A stretch of DNA of 64,000 bases from Desulfovibrio sp. UIB00 (GTDB lineage Bacteria > Desulfobacterota > Desulfovibrionia > Desulfovibrionales > Desulfovibrionaceae). A program made the position numbers and the translations under genes. This document shows, piece by piece, positions 44,180 through 53,385 of the stretch. The notes under the pieces are model-generated. The model was not told where the DNA came from. It did no database searches and saw only the letters and a list, made by a program, of their open reading frames with translations. Where the stretch lies: assembly GCF_022508225.1 (NCBI RefSeq), contig NZ_JAETXJ010000003.1:1-64000 (forward strand). The letters are read 5' to 3'. The number at the start of each line of letters is the position of its first letter. The stretch's first letter is position 1.

Positions 44180-44542
44180 TCAGTCAATATCTACCGACAC
44201 GGTCAGGGCCGCGCAGGCCAACACGATGTCGCTGCAACCGGGGCTGAAGCAGGCAACTTCAAGGCCAGGGGTGCGCAAGCCGCCCGTAACGACCTCAATG
44301 CTCTTTTCCCCGATGGGGATGGCGGCAAGCACGGCCTCTTTGTCCACGAGATCAGGTTCGGGCGCGGCAATGCGCGCGTGCACATGCACGCCCTGAAACG
44401 AACCGCGTCCAAGTATCTCCACCAGACCGCACAAACAACTGCGCGAAATGGCGTCCTTAACCGCGCGGGTGGCGGCCTTGGTCATGTTTGCGCCGTGCAG
44501 GTCGGCCCCGGTGCCCAGTTCAACCACGTAACGTTGCAGCAT
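44180..44542 (-). CDS. Lin0512-family conserved protein
   Basis: A 120-residue protein (MLQRYVVELGTGADLHGANMTKAATRAV...) that I recognise as the Lin0512 family of unknown function, usually about this length. The frame is open to 44599, but the ATG at 44542 has CGGAGGA upstream and lies 16 nt after acoC. The placement between acoC and acoA suggests a role in acetoin dehydrogenase function or assembly, not known biochemically. Confidence 0.78.
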   Translation of the reverse strand: MLQRYVVELGTGADLHGANMTKAATRAVKDAISRSCLCGLVEILGRGSFQGVHVHARIAAPEPDLVDKEAVLAAIPIGEKSIEVVTGGLRTPGLEVACFSPGCSDIVLACAALTVSVDID

Positions 44543-44558
44543 TGGATTCCTCCGCTGA

Positions 44559-45797
44559 CTAGCCCAGCATGCGCACGGGCTGTTCAAGCATGTCCGCAAG
44601 GGTGCGCAGGAAACTCATGGCCGGGCCGCCATCGGTGACCATGTGGTTGAAGGTGAGGGAAAGGGTCATCATCTTGCGTACGCACACCTGGCCCTCAAAA
44701 ACTCCCGGTTTTTCCACCACGCGGCCAACACCGAGGATGCCTGTCTCCGGCGGGTTGAGAATGGGGGTGAAGCCGTCCACGCCAAGCATGCTCACGTTGG
44801 AAATGGTAAAGGTGCCGCCGGAAATCTCGTCCATGGAGAGGCCGCCCTTGCGGGCGCGGCTGGCTGCGTCGCGCACCTTGGCCTTGAGTTCTTCAAGGCT
44901 GTAGGTGTCCGCATTCTTGACGTTGGGAACAATGAGGCCCGTATCGAGCGAAACGGCGATGCCAAGGTTCACATGTTTGTGCATGTGGACGCCGTCTGCC
45001 TGCAGGGTGGTGTTCATGACGGGGTGCTGTCTGAGTGCGCGGCACACGGCAAAGGCGATGATGTCGTTGAACGAGAGGCGGTATTCCGGATCTTTTTTGT
45101 TGCGGCCCAGCATGGTGTCACGCAGGGCAACCATTTCAGTAACGTCGGCTTCCACAAAAACGGTCAGTTGCGCCGCGTTTTGCAGGCTGGCCTGCATGTT
45201 GTCGGCTATGAGCTTGCGCAGGCCGTCCATGGGGATGACTTCGTCCGCATCAGCATCAGGGGCGGAGCAGGGTTGCGCCAGGGCGGCGCTGGTCGGAGCG
45301 GGAGCATTTGCGGCTGCTTCGTGAGCGGCGCGAACATCCTTTTCTGTAATAACGCCATCTCGGCCTGTGCCTGTAACCGTTGCCAGATCAACGCCAAGCT
45401 CCTTGGCGGCCTTGCGGGCTGCGGGCATGGCGCGGACTTCTCCTTGCGCCGTACTGGCCTGAGCTGCCGATATCTGGCTTTTGGCCCCGGAAGCCGCAGA
45501 GGCGGCGTGGCTGGCGGGCGCATCAGCACTTTGCGAGACCGGGGCGGCCACAGCCTCGCCCGATTCGCCGATAATGCCGATAACCTGCATGACCGGAACA
45601 ACCTCGCCCTGCGGGCTGACAATCTGCAAAAGAACGCCGCCAGCCGGAGACTCAACCACGTTGGTGATTTTGTCTGTTTCCACTTCCAGCAGGGGTTGCC
45701 CCACTGCCACCGCACCGCCTTCGGCCACAAGCCAGCGCGCAATCTTGCCTGTTTTCATGGTGAGGCCCCATTTGGGCATCTGCACTTCGTAGGCCAT
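44559..45797 (-). CDS. acoC: Acetoin dehydrogenase E2 component
   Basis: 412 residues. Lipoyl domain with Lys43 (VETDKITN), one peripheral subunit-binding domain (about 122-155: PAARKAAKELGVDLATVTGTGRDG), then the catalytic acyltransferase domain ending SLTFNHMVTDGGPAMSF. The active-site HxxxDG is kept, with Asn in place of the more usual Asp before His. It transfers the acetyl group to CoA. It is the first gene of the aco run, 50 nt from a -24/-12 promoter and downstream of AcoR-type sites. Confidence 0.92.
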   Translation of the reverse strand: MAYEVQMPKWGLTMKTGKIARWLVAEGGAVAVGQPLLEVETDKITNVVESPAGGVLLQIVSPQGEVVPVMQVIGIIGESGEAVAAPVSQSADAPASHAASAASGAKSQISAAQASTAQGEVRAMPAARKAAKELGVDLATVTGTGRDGVITEKDVRAAHEAAANAPAPTSAALAQPCSAPDADADEVIPMDGLRKLIADNMQASLQNAAQLTVFVEADVTEMVALRDTMLGRNKKDPEYRLSFNDIIAFAVCRALRQHPVMNTTLQADGVHMHKHVNLGIAVSLDTGLIVPNVKNADTYSLEELKAKVRDAASRARKGGLSMDEISGGTFTISNVSMLGVDGFTPILNPPETGILGVGRVVEKPGVFEGQVCVRKMMTLSLTFNHMVTDGGPAMSFLRTLADMLEQPVRMLG

Positions 45798-45846
45798 CCG
45801 CTACCTCCTTGCGCCGATGTGGCGCACGCGTTTATGCCTACTGGAT

Positions 45847-45862
45847 TGCAACTCTGATACCA
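45847..45862 (-). promoter_or_regulatory. Sigma-54 promoter of the aco operon
   Basis: On the minus strand TGGTATCAGAGTTGCA has GG and GC at the exact -24/-12 spacing and TTGCA at -12. Transcription would start near 45837, about 40 nt before acoC. The divergent AcoR is a sigma-54 activator. Confidence 0.75.
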
Positions 45863-45923
45863 CTTTATAACAGGTAATAATCAATGAATAATTTAAAAAA
45901 TACTTTATGCCTGTATTTGATAG

Positions 45924-45951
45924 TGTTCCAAAATCGAACATAGTAATGTTC
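45924..45951. promoter_or_regulatory. AcoR-type upstream activator site, three half-sites
   Basis: TGTTCCAAAATCGAACA (45924-45940) is a TGTTC-N7-GAACA dyad. Its right arm is shared with a second dyad GAACAT-N4-ATGTTC (45936-45951). It lies about 60 bp upstream of the -24 element, a normal enhancer distance. The same TGTTCCA-N5-GAACA occurs before bdh. Confidence 0.65.
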
Positions 45952-46010
45952 TGTCAGGCCAGTTATGATACACTACAATATATAAAAAATTCATGGAGTT
46001 GTTTTTAGGA

Positions 46011-46016
46011 TATAAT
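46011..46016 (+). promoter_or_regulatory. Probable -10 element for acoR
   Basis: A perfect TATAAT lies 175 nt before acoR in AT-rich DNA; no good -35 is seen at 17 bp. The rest of the 45798-46190 region holds the aco promoter and activator sites and no convincing gene. Confidence 0.4.
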
Positions 46017-46190
46017 ATGAATGTAGCCATGCGCAAAGAGCTATTCCATTTTTTCACGGACGGTGCTATTGCTTAAAACAAAGCTGCGGGGTCGCATTAT
46101 TCAGAAGTGGGGCAGATGGCCTTTTTGAAGTGGAAAGGCCAGCGAACCGGCATGCTTGTTGAAAGGGCGTGCGCGTCCGGGAGATAAGTC

Positions 46191-48278
46191 ATGTATGTTC
46201 TGCAAAGAAATGGCGATGTCTTTGAAATGCGGCAGGAACCCCTGATGGCGGAAGGCGTCAACCGCTCGGGGTTTTTGTTCAACAGCTATAGCGGCGCACC
46301 AAGAGCGAATCGGCGGGAAACCTGGGAATCCTTTATAAGAACCGGTAAGATTGTTGACGACAGCCTGCCCAGGCCCATAGCGGCCTCGTGGATGCGTTGC
46401 CGCGATCTTGGGGTGGACCCGCTGCTGCCCAAGTGCGCGGAATTTACGCCCATGAGCCAGATCAACGCGCAGGCCGAAGTATACGCGGAACTGGCGGCTG
46501 GCGTGGAACGTCAGGTGTATGAGCAGATCAAGGAAAAAGGCCTGCTCATGACTGTATCCGAGGCCAATGGCCGGTTGCTGCGCACCTGCGGCAACAAAGA
46601 TGTATTGCTTCAGGCAGACCAGCTTTACTTTGGGCCCGGTGCTGTATGGTCAGAAAAAAGCGTGGGCACCAACGCCATAAGCCTGGCCCTTTCTGACGGC
46701 ATGCCCGCGCAGGTTATGGGCGAGGAACATTTTTGCAGCAGTCATCAGGCCTGGGGGTGTTCTGCCGCGCCCATTTTCACGCCCTTTGGGCAACTGTGGG
46801 GTTGTTTTGATATTTCTGGGCCAACCAGCGCCGACCACCGTCAGGCATTGTGGCTGGCTGTTGGTGCGGCCCGCGAGATTGAACGTCTGTTGCTCAATGC
46901 CTCTCTCAGCAGCATGGAGAACAAATCCCGCACACTGCTCAGCACGCTCTTCAGTTCCATGCCCATTGGCGTGTTGATGGTGGATGAGGGTGGGATCATC
47001 ACCTATGCCAATGCCCAGGCAGAGCGTCTGTTGGGCTTTAGCGGCGATGTGCGCGGCGGACGCGCCGAGGCGTTTTTTGACTACACTCTGTATGCGCTCC
47101 AGCAGACGGAAAAGAGCAGTCAGCCCGAGGGAGTTCCCCTGCGCTGCCTGACCAACCCGGCCATTACGGCCTGCGCCATGCCCTTCATGACAGGCCAGTC
47201 AGAAGCGCGCTACACCCTTGTGACCCTTCAGGCCGGAGTGGAAGCCCGTCCCGCGCCTATTGCCCCCGTGCCGCATATACCGCGCCGAGAAGGCACACGT
47301 CCGTTTGGCGAGATTGTTTACCGCAGCGAAAAAATGTCCCGCACGGTGGAGCAGGCGCGACATATGGCCAAAAGCCCTGCGGCGGTTTTGTTGCTGGGCG
47401 AAACGGGCACGGGCAAGGAACTGTTTGCCCAGGCCATCCACAAGGCCAGCCGATGTTCCGAAGGGCCTTTTGTGGCGGTAAACTGCGGGGCTTTACCGCG
47501 TGAGCTTATCCAGAGCGAACTTTTTGGCTACGAACGGGGGGCCTTTACCGGAGCAGTGGAAAAGGGCCGCCCCGGCAAGTTTGAACTGGCCGACAAGGGA
47601 ACTCTGTTTCTGGATGAAATTTCTGAAATGCCCCTGGAAATGCAGGTCAACCTGCTGCGGCCCCTGGAAGACCGCTGTGTAACAAGGGTTGGCGGCAAGC
47701 AAACCAGAATGGTCGATTTCAGGCTGGTCACGGCCACCAACCGCAATCTTGACGAGCTGATGGCTTCGGGTGCGTTTCGTGAAGATCTCTTTTATCGTAT
47801 CCACGTGCTCGCGCTGGAGATTCCCCCTTTGCGCGAGCGCAGGGAAGATATAGCCGTTATTGCGGAATACCATTGCAAACGCCTGTGCCGCACCTATGGG
47901 CACCCCTTTGGCGGATTTTCTGCCGAGGCTTTGCGCGTGATGGAAGATTACGATTGGCCCGGAAATGTGCGTCAGCTTGTGCACAGCGTGGAATTTGCCG
48001 TCAACATGGCGCAGGGCGGCTGTATTTTGCCCGCACACCTGCCTGCGCATTTGCAGTCCTGTGCTGGTGGAACCAATGCAGCCAGCGGGCAACCAGATGG
48101 GCAAGCCGTGGCGGCCCTGCCCGGAATGACAGATTTTAACCTGGACAATCAGGAGGCCAAGGTTATCCGCTGCGCTTTGAAGCATTATAATGGCAACATG
48201 CTTCAGGCCGCCAAGGCGCTGGGCATTGGCCGCAACACCCTGTACGCCAAGTTGCGCAAGATTGTTCCCGATGGTTAA
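46191..48278 (+). CDS. acoR: AcoR-type sigma-54-dependent activator
   Basis: 695 residues. An N-terminal GAF sensor (about 80-230; SVGTNAISLALSDGMPAQVMGEEHF is typical of acetoin regulators), a PAS domain (about 250-330), the AAA+ activator domain (about 385-610) with Walker A GETGTGKE at 403 and GAFTGA at about 451, which contacts sigma-54, and a Fis-type helix-turn-helix at the C-terminus (KALGIGRNTLYAKLRKI). It is divergent from the aco operon, which carries a sigma-54 promoter and dyad sites. Expected effector: acetoin or a related metabolite. Confidence 0.92.
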   Translation: MYVLQRNGDVFEMRQEPLMAEGVNRSGFLFNSYSGAPRANRRETWESFIRTGKIVDDSLPRPIAASWMRCRDLGVDPLLPKCAEFTPMSQINAQAEVYAELAAGVERQVYEQIKEKGLLMTVSEANGRLLRTCGNKDVLLQADQLYFGPGAVWSEKSVGTNAISLALSDGMPAQVMGEEHFCSSHQAWGCSAAPIFTPFGQLWGCFDISGPTSADHRQALWLAVGAAREIERLLLNASLSSMENKSRTLLSTLFSSMPIGVLMVDEGGIITYANAQAERLLGFSGDVRGGRAEAFFDYTLYALQQTEKSSQPEGVPLRCLTNPAITACAMPFMTGQSEARYTLVTLQAGVEARPAPIAPVPHIPRREGTRPFGEIVYRSEKMSRTVEQARHMAKSPAAVLLLGETGTGKELFAQAIHKASRCSEGPFVAVNCGALPRELIQSELFGYERGAFTGAVEKGRPGKFELADKGTLFLDEISEMPLEMQVNLLRPLEDRCVTRVGGKQTRMVDFRLVTATNRNLDELMASGAFREDLFYRIHVLALEIPPLRERREDIAVIAEYHCKRLCRTYGHPFGGFSAEALRVMEDYDWPGNVRQLVHSVEFAVNMAQGGCILPAHLPAHLQSCAGGTNAASGQPDGQAVAALPGMTDFNLDNQEAKVIRCALKHYNGNMLQAAKALGIGRNTLYAKLRKIVPDG

Positions 48279-48310
48279 CCCTTCATAGTATTGCCAGATT
48301 GCCACAATCC

Positions 48311-48370
48311 GGCCTGCTCTTAACCTGAGTCCCATTTATGGGGCATGCGGTTTGGAGCAGGCCTTTTTTT
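48311..48370 (+). terminator. Intrinsic terminator of acoR
   Basis: GGCCTGCTC (48311-48319) pairs with GAGCAGGCC (48355-48363), followed by a T7 tract. A small nested CCCAT/ATGGG stem sits in the loop. Beyond it, up to 48585, the DNA turns AT-rich with only a doubtful 61-codon frame. Confidence 0.8.
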
Positions 48371-48585
48371 GTATGGAGTCCCCGTTAGCTTTCCCCAGTA
48401 GAATACCGGGAAAACTAGCCGCTTTAATCATTGCCACTGGAGCATTATTAACTGTCTACGTGATGGGGTGCAGACTACTAGTCGGGAATGTTTTTATTCA
48501 AGTTGCAGAAATTGGACTGCATCTAATTTCTGTTTGATTATCGATTAGTGTAAATTGGTCAATATTAATTGCAGGTATTGTTTCC

Positions 48586-49476
48586 TTATAGTGGAGTGCT
48601 TGTATAATTTCTTTTGACGATGCTGATAAGATCAGTAATTGCCTTTCTGCTGTCACCTTTACGGTAAATGCAGGATGCGTGTATGTAGAGTTCCTCGCCT
48701 TGTAAGGGGACATAAATAAAGCCGGGGGTGGTTGAGGGCAAGATGCCCCGAGGGAGCAGCCCAATGCAGGCTCCGGTAGAAACCGTAGCCAAAGCAGAAA
48801 TTAAGCCAGAAGCCTCGTAGGCTATTTCGGGAGTGAAGCCTGCCTGAGTGGTAATGTTGTAGTCTGTTCTTGTGAAATTTTTGAAAAAAGGATCAGACAG
48901 GGCAATAAATTTTTCATTCTGCAGGTCGTTCAAACATACGGATTTTCGTCCAGAGAGGCGGTGGGTTGAGGCCATCACCGCAAATAGTTTGAGAGTTTTA
49001 AATTTTTCAATGCAAAGACCATCAATCTGGGTGTCATCTTCTGTTCCAATTATACCAATATCAATTGTATTGTTAAGTACGGACTGTACTTGGTTGTGAA
49101 AATTGTTTTCATGACATTCGAGCATGCTTACATCGTACTGCCTGCTTCGCAATAATTCAAGTAAATCAAATAAAAGGGTGCTGGCAATAAACCCTAGTTT
49201 TATTTTTTGAAGAGGCTCAACGCTTCGACGGATATCTATTAGTCCCTTGTCCATAATTGAAACTACATGACTAGCATGCTTGAATAGTCTTTCTCCTGCA
49301 AGTGTTACCTCTACGCCATTAGCAGTGCGAATGAACAGTGGTGTGCCAATCTCATTTTCTGCCTCTTGAATGATTCTGCTTACTGAAGGCTGAGAAGTGT
49401 GAAGTAGTTTTGCAGATCTTGAAATATTTTTTTCTGTAGCAGTGACAAGAAAGTATCGAAGGTGTTTCAATTCCAT
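48586..49476 (-). CDS. LysR-family transcriptional regulator
   Basis: 296 residues. The N-terminal winged helix (LKHLRYFLVTATEKNISRSAKLLHTSQPSVSRIIQEAENEIGTPLFIR) is classic LysR; a periplasmic-binding-protein-like effector domain follows from about residue 90. Codon use is clearly AT-richer than in the flanking aco and bdh genes, suggesting later acquisition. No metabolic gene is adjacent; the nearest divergent gene is the chemoreceptor at 49851. Target and ligand unknown. Confidence 0.88.
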   Translation of the reverse strand: MELKHLRYFLVTATEKNISRSAKLLHTSQPSVSRIIQEAENEIGTPLFIRTANGVEVTLAGERLFKHASHVVSIMDKGLIDIRRSVEPLQKIKLGFIASTLLFDLLELLRSRQYDVSMLECHENNFHNQVQSVLNNTIDIGIIGTEDDTQIDGLCIEKFKTLKLFAVMASTHRLSGRKSVCLNDLQNEKFIALSDPFFKNFTRTDYNITTQAGFTPEIAYEASGLISALATVSTGACIGLLPRGILPSTTPGFIYVPLQGEELYIHASCIYRKGDSRKAITDLISIVKRNYTSTPL

Positions 49477-49850
49477 TGTGATATACCTGTTTATATTGTG
49501 TTAATGATTTTATATGCAGTATTTTTATCACTAATATTGCTTATATGAATTTTATTTTAATATTCTACTTAAATTATTGCATGAAACGATATTTTGTGTT
49601 GTCCAGTGCTGCTTGTTTTTGTCTAACTATCTAAAAATATATACATATACAATATATGTATATTGCATCAAAAAATAATATTTTTCAAGTCTTGATTGTA
49701 AATGTAAGGTAAAAATAAGCTCCAATGTTGCTCTTTTTTACTAGGTGTGAAGGTTGCTACAAAATTTCTGTATGGCTTTCATCATGCAGGTAGTTATTGT
49801 TAGCTGCCTATTGTATGTCCTAACATCCTTTTCTGGCTTAAGGAACTATC
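49477..49850. other. AT-rich divergent intergenic region
   Basis: 374 nt between LysR and the chemoreceptor, strongly AT-rich with runs such as ATATATACATATAC near 49640. It probably holds both promoters; no gene or clear operator is visible. Confidence 0.5.
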
Positions 49851-51611
49851 ATGATTAGGCATCTTACCCTTCAACAGAAGCTTCTTTCAGGATTTCTTGT
49901 TACTTCACTTATTACCCTTGCAGTTGGAATGTTGGCAATTTCAAAAATAGTAATCTTGGAATCTGCCGATTCAAGGCTTTATGAAAAAGCTACTGCCCCA
50001 ATGAAAGACCTTATTTCCATTGTGGAGAATTATTATAAGATGCGTATTATTGTGCGTGAACTTGCCAATAATGAACATCTTAAAGATATTCCGCAACAGA
50101 TAGAGGAGATAAATAGAATTCGTTCGTATCTCCATGAAAGGATAGCTTTTGTTGAGAACTCGCTCATCTCTGCCGAAGGTGTAGCAATTATCAACGAATT
50201 CAAGCAGGCTTCTGCCACCTATGAACAGACTGCGAATAAAATGATCAGCAAGGTTCTGGACAATAAGTATCTAGAGGCTAGAGCATTACTTATCAACGAG
50301 GTCGTTCCTGCTGCTGGCAACTACCAGAAGATCATGGACAATCTTGTGACTACAAAAATCCACTATGCAAAAATACTGGCCGACAGCAACAAGGAGCTGG
50401 CAGCAACAACCAGCATGTATATTTATGGCATACTGGCTGCCTGCCTGTTTTTTTCCATTGGCCTTGGTGTGCTATTGACCCGTAGCATCATGAATCAGCT
50501 CGGCGAAGATCCTGGCTATCTCGCGCAAGTAGCGGGATCCATCGCTAATGGCGACCTTAACGTTACCTTTCGGGCACAAAGGAAAGCTGGCGGGGTTTAC
50601 AAGGTCTTGCAGCAAATGGTGCAAGCAATGAAGGACAAGATCCGCGAGGCAGAAGAAAAAAGTCAGGACGCTTACCATCTGGCGAAGGCTGCGCAAGAAG
50701 CTACAGGGCTGGCAGAAGAAGCTACGCGAAAAGCTGAACGCGCCAAGGCAGAAGGTATGCTTCAGGCTGCGCGGCAACTTGAGGGTGTTGTTCAGGTGGT
50801 ATCCTCCGCATCCGAAGAACTCTCCTCTCGGATTGGGCAGTCCAGCCGGGGGGCAGATGAGCAGTCAGGTCGAGTACGAGAAACAGCTGCAGCTATGGAA
50901 GAGATGAATGCCACTATCCTTGAAGTCGCGCGCAATGCGCAGGAGGCAGCCAATATTTCTCACCAAGCACGCCAAAAAGCTCAAGATTGCTCTCAAATAG
51001 TAAATAATGCGGTGCGCAGTATCGAAACAGTTGAAACGCAATCACTTGCAATTAAAGAGGATATGAACGCTCTAGGTCGGCAGGCTGAGGGAATTGGGCA
51101 AGTTATGGGAATAATAGCCGATATCGCTGATCAGACCAATTTGCTGGCTCTCAATGCTGCCATTGAAGCCGCTCGGGCTGGTGATGCCGGACGCGGTTTT
51201 GCTGTGGTTGCCGATGAAGTACGCAAGCTTGCTGAAAAGACCATGACCGCTACCCAGGAAGTGGGACAAACAATATTGGGTATTCAGGAGGGGACGCGCA
51301 AGAATATCCACAACGTAGAGCAGGCTGGCGTGTCCATTGAAGAAGCCGCAAAGCTATCGGCCAAGTCCGGCGAATCGCTCAAGCAGATTCTGGAATTTGT
51401 TCACATGGTAAATGACCAGGTGCAATCTATTGCAACCGCCAGTGAACAACAATCCGCTGCTAGTGAGGAAATTAACCATTCTGTGGAGCAGGTAGCTACT
51501 ATTTCTGCTGAAACAGCTCAGGCAATGGAGCAGGCATCTACAGCGGTAGCTGACCTTGCGCAGCAGTCCCAGGCACTACAGCGGCTCATAGTTGAAATGA
51601 AGAACGGATAA
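49851..51611 (+). CDS. Methyl-accepting chemotaxis protein
   Basis: 586 residues. TM1 about 10-30, a periplasmic four-helix-bundle-like sensor (about 31-185), TM2 about 186-210, HAMP, then a signalling domain whose hairpin tip reads [20 protein letters not shown]. Methylation-type helices flank it. No C-terminal CheR-binding pentapeptide. Like the LysR gene beside it, its 5' half is AT-richer than the surroundings. Sensed ligand unknown; proximity to acetoin/butanediol genes is suggestive only. Confidence 0.92.
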   Translation: MIRHLTLQQKLLSGFLVTSLITLAVGMLAISKIVILESADSRLYEKATAPMKDLISIVENYYKMRIIVRELANNEHLKDIPQQIEEINRIRSYLHERIAFVENSLISAEGVAIINEFKQASATYEQTANKMISKVLDNKYLEARALLINEVVPAAGNYQKIMDNLVTTKIHYAKILADSNKELAATTSMYIYGILAACLFFSIGLGVLLTRSIMNQLGEDPGYLAQVAGSIANGDLNVTFRAQRKAGGVYKVLQQMVQAMKDKIREAEEKSQDAYHLAKAAQEATGLAEEATRKAERAKAEGMLQAARQLEGVVQVVSSASEELSSRIGQSSRGADEQSGRVRETAAAMEEMNATILEVARNAQEAANISHQARQKAQDCSQIVNNAVRSIETVETQSLAIKEDMNALGRQAEGIGQVMGIIADIADQTNLLALNAAIEAARAGDAGRGFAVVADEVRKLAEKTMTATQEVGQTILGIQEGTRKNIHNVEQAGVSIEEAAKLSAKSGESLKQILEFVHMVNDQVQSIATASEQQSAASEEINHSVEQVATISAETAQAMEQASTAVADLAQQSQALQRLIVEMKNG

Positions 51612-51634
51612 CCCTCTCAATCCCGTTCCTTCTG

Positions 51635-51663
51635 AAGACCGCCCAGAAATGGGCGGTCTTTTG
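51635..51663 (+). terminator. Terminator after the chemoreceptor gene
   Basis: AAGACCGCCCA pairs with TGGGCGGTCTT around a GAAA tetraloop, followed by TTTG. Confidence 0.85.
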
Positions 51664-51709
51664 TGTGGCAGCCAATTGCGTTTACCGCCTCGCGACCTGT
51701 TGATCTCTC

Positions 51710-51757
51710 TGTTCCACTTCCGTCCACCATAGTCTTTCCTTGTTCCACTTCAGAACA
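51710..51757. promoter_or_regulatory. AcoR-type activator sites upstream of bdh
   Basis: TGTTCCACTTCAGAACA (51741-51757) matches the aco site in TGTTCCA-N5-GAACA. A second TGTTCCACTT half-site starts at 51710, 31 bp (three turns) upstream. The dyad lies about 94 bp before a -24/-12 promoter. Confidence 0.65.
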
Positions 51758-51849
51758 CTGTCAGTGGCTCCGGTATACCTGTCTGCATGTGCAAATTTTC
51801 TCGATTGAGCAAGGCCACGGTCTGCCGGGTATGTCCGCTCATCCGCTAC

Positions 51850-51865
51850 TGGCGCGGATTTTGCG
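51850..51865 (+). promoter_or_regulatory. Sigma-54 promoter of bdh
   Basis: TGGCGCGGATTTTGCG fits TGGCAC-R-N4-TTGC with only one mismatch in the core and exact -24/-12 spacing. The start codon is 59 nt downstream. Confidence 0.75.
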
Positions 51866-51923
51866 GCATGACCTGTGCAAAGAAGAAAGCATTCGGATTC
51901 AACATCTAACAAGCGAGGCAGTT

Positions 51924-52994
51924 ATGGCGGAAACCATGCAGGCGGCAGTTTGGCACGGCAAAAAAGACATCCGCGTTGAAACTGTACCCGTTCCCCCCGC
52001 TCCGGCTCCCGGTTGGGTTCAGGTCAAGGTCGATTGGTGCGGCATCTGCGGCTCGGATCTGCACGAGTACCTGGCTGGCCCCATATTTATTCCCACCGAG
52101 GCCCCGCATCCGCTTACGGGCAAGCAGGGGAGCGTCATTCTCGGGCACGAGTTCAGCGGCAAGGTTGTGGCGGTAGGCAGCGGCGTTGCCAATGTGAAGG
52201 TAGGCGACATGGTTGCACCAGATGCCTGCCAGCACTGCGGCGAGTGTCAACCTTGCCGCGAAGGGCGTTACAATGTTTGTGAAAAGCTTGCCTTTACGGG
52301 TTTGCACAATGACGGCGCATTCGCTCCCTATGTGAATGTGCCTGCGGAATTGTGTTTTATCATGCCAGAGGGTGTTTCGTCCGAGGCCGGAGCAGTCATG
52401 GAACCCTTGGCCACCGGCTTTAAGGCCGTGCGGATGGCTGGTAGCATTTTGGGACTCAATGTGGTGGTGCTTGGCGCGGGAACCATAGGCCTAGGCACCA
52501 TTATGGCTGCCAAAGCCGCTGGCGCGGGCAAGATTATTGTGCTTGAAATGTCCCGTGCGCGCATTGCCAAAGCAATGGAGTGCGGGGCGGACATTGTGGT
52601 GAACCCCAAGGAATGCGACCCTGTTGCAAAGGTGAAAGAACTGACAGGCGGCTCCGGGGCCGATGTTTCCTTTGAGTGCATCGGCAACAAGCACACAGGG
52701 CCGCTGGCCATAGATGTGCTGCGCAACACCGGAACGGCCATTATTGTGGGTATTTTTGAAGAACCCAGCTCTTTCAACTTTTTCAGCCTCAGCGGCACGG
52801 ACAAAAAGGTCATGGGTACGCTGGCCTACACCATTGAGGATTTCAAGGGCCTTGCTGCGCTCATGGCCAAGGGCGTCATCAAGGCGGAAAACCTGATTAC
52901 CGGTAAGATCGAGCTGAAGGACATCATGGAAAAGGGCTTTCTTGAGCTGATCAACAACAAGGACGAAAACATCAAGATACTTGTGCGTCCCTGA
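51924..52994 (+). CDS. Zinc-dependent 2,3-butanediol dehydrogenase (acetoin reductase)
   Basis: A 356-residue medium-chain dehydrogenase that interconverts 2,3-butanediol and acetoin with NAD. Catalytic zinc ligands CGICGSDLHEY and GHEF; structural zinc cysteines in CQHCGECQPCREGRYNVC; Rossmann motif VLGAGTIGLG; MEPLATGFKAV is typical of (R,R)-butanediol dehydrogenase. The open frame reaches back to 51663, but those codons overlap the promoter; the ATG at 51924 has GAGG upstream. The AcoR-type sites and sigma-54 promoter tie it to the aco operon. Confidence 0.88.
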   Translation: MAETMQAAVWHGKKDIRVETVPVPPAPAPGWVQVKVDWCGICGSDLHEYLAGPIFIPTEAPHPLTGKQGSVILGHEFSGKVVAVGSGVANVKVGDMVAPDACQHCGECQPCREGRYNVCEKLAFTGLHNDGAFAPYVNVPAELCFIMPEGVSSEAGAVMEPLATGFKAVRMAGSILGLNVVVLGAGTIGLGTIMAAKAAGAGKIIVLEMSRARIAKAMECGADIVVNPKECDPVAKVKELTGGSGADVSFECIGNKHTGPLAIDVLRNTGTAIIVGIFEEPSSFNFFSLSGTDKKVMGTLAYTIEDFKGLAALMAKGVIKAENLITGKIELKDIMEKGFLELINNKDENIKILVRP

Positions 52995-53069
52995 CGCGCT
53001 CGACGGCGCGTATGAGGGATAATCCTGCTGTTTTGCCACAGTTATTTGTGCGCGGGGCAGGATATGAAA

Positions 53070-53099
53070 GAGGGGTTGCGGAATGGTCCGGAACCCCTC
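53070..53099 (+). terminator. Hairpin after bdh
   Basis: GAGGGGTT pairs with AACCCCTC, with an inner GGA/TCC pairing. Only a poor T-tract follows. Confidence 0.55.
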
Positions 53100-53258
53100 G
53101 GTTAGTTTGAAGGCAGTGCAAAAATTGAACAGTGTTGTTTTCAGGGCAGAGTGATCATCCGCAAAAAGTCGTCTCGTTTCAAACAGGAAGCAGAAAAAAA
53201 ATTGTAAAAAATAATCTATTTAAATAAAAAGATATTTTTGATAGTAAGTGTCATCGAC

Positions 53259-53286
53259 GATGGGGCAAGTATTCTGCCGCCCCATC
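53259..53286. promoter_or_regulatory. Inverted repeat upstream of the autotransporter
   Basis: GATGGGGC and GCCCCATC are separated by 12 nt, about 100 nt before the autotransporter ATG. It could be an operator or leader hairpin. The remaining DNA in 52995-53385 is AT-rich and appears non-coding. Confidence 0.4.
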
Positions 53287-53385
53287 TGAAAACCAATCAG
53301 TCAACGGCATGAACCTGAAGTAAGGTGCGAATTCTCGCAACACCTAAAAGGACAAAAAATTTCACTTAGCCTTGCCGGAGCATTC

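Noticed and set aside
44643-45857. 404-codon plus-strand open frame
   Set aside because: Antisense to acoC, which has complete lipoyl and acyltransferase motifs.
46017-46076. 19-codon frame that could be an acoR leader peptide
   Set aside because: Its ATG directly follows the TATAAT -10 element, so it would lie upstream of the transcription start; only weak ribosome site.
48352-48537. 61-codon plus-strand frame after acoR
   Set aside because: It starts inside the acoR terminator, lacks a ribosome site and has no similarity I recognise.
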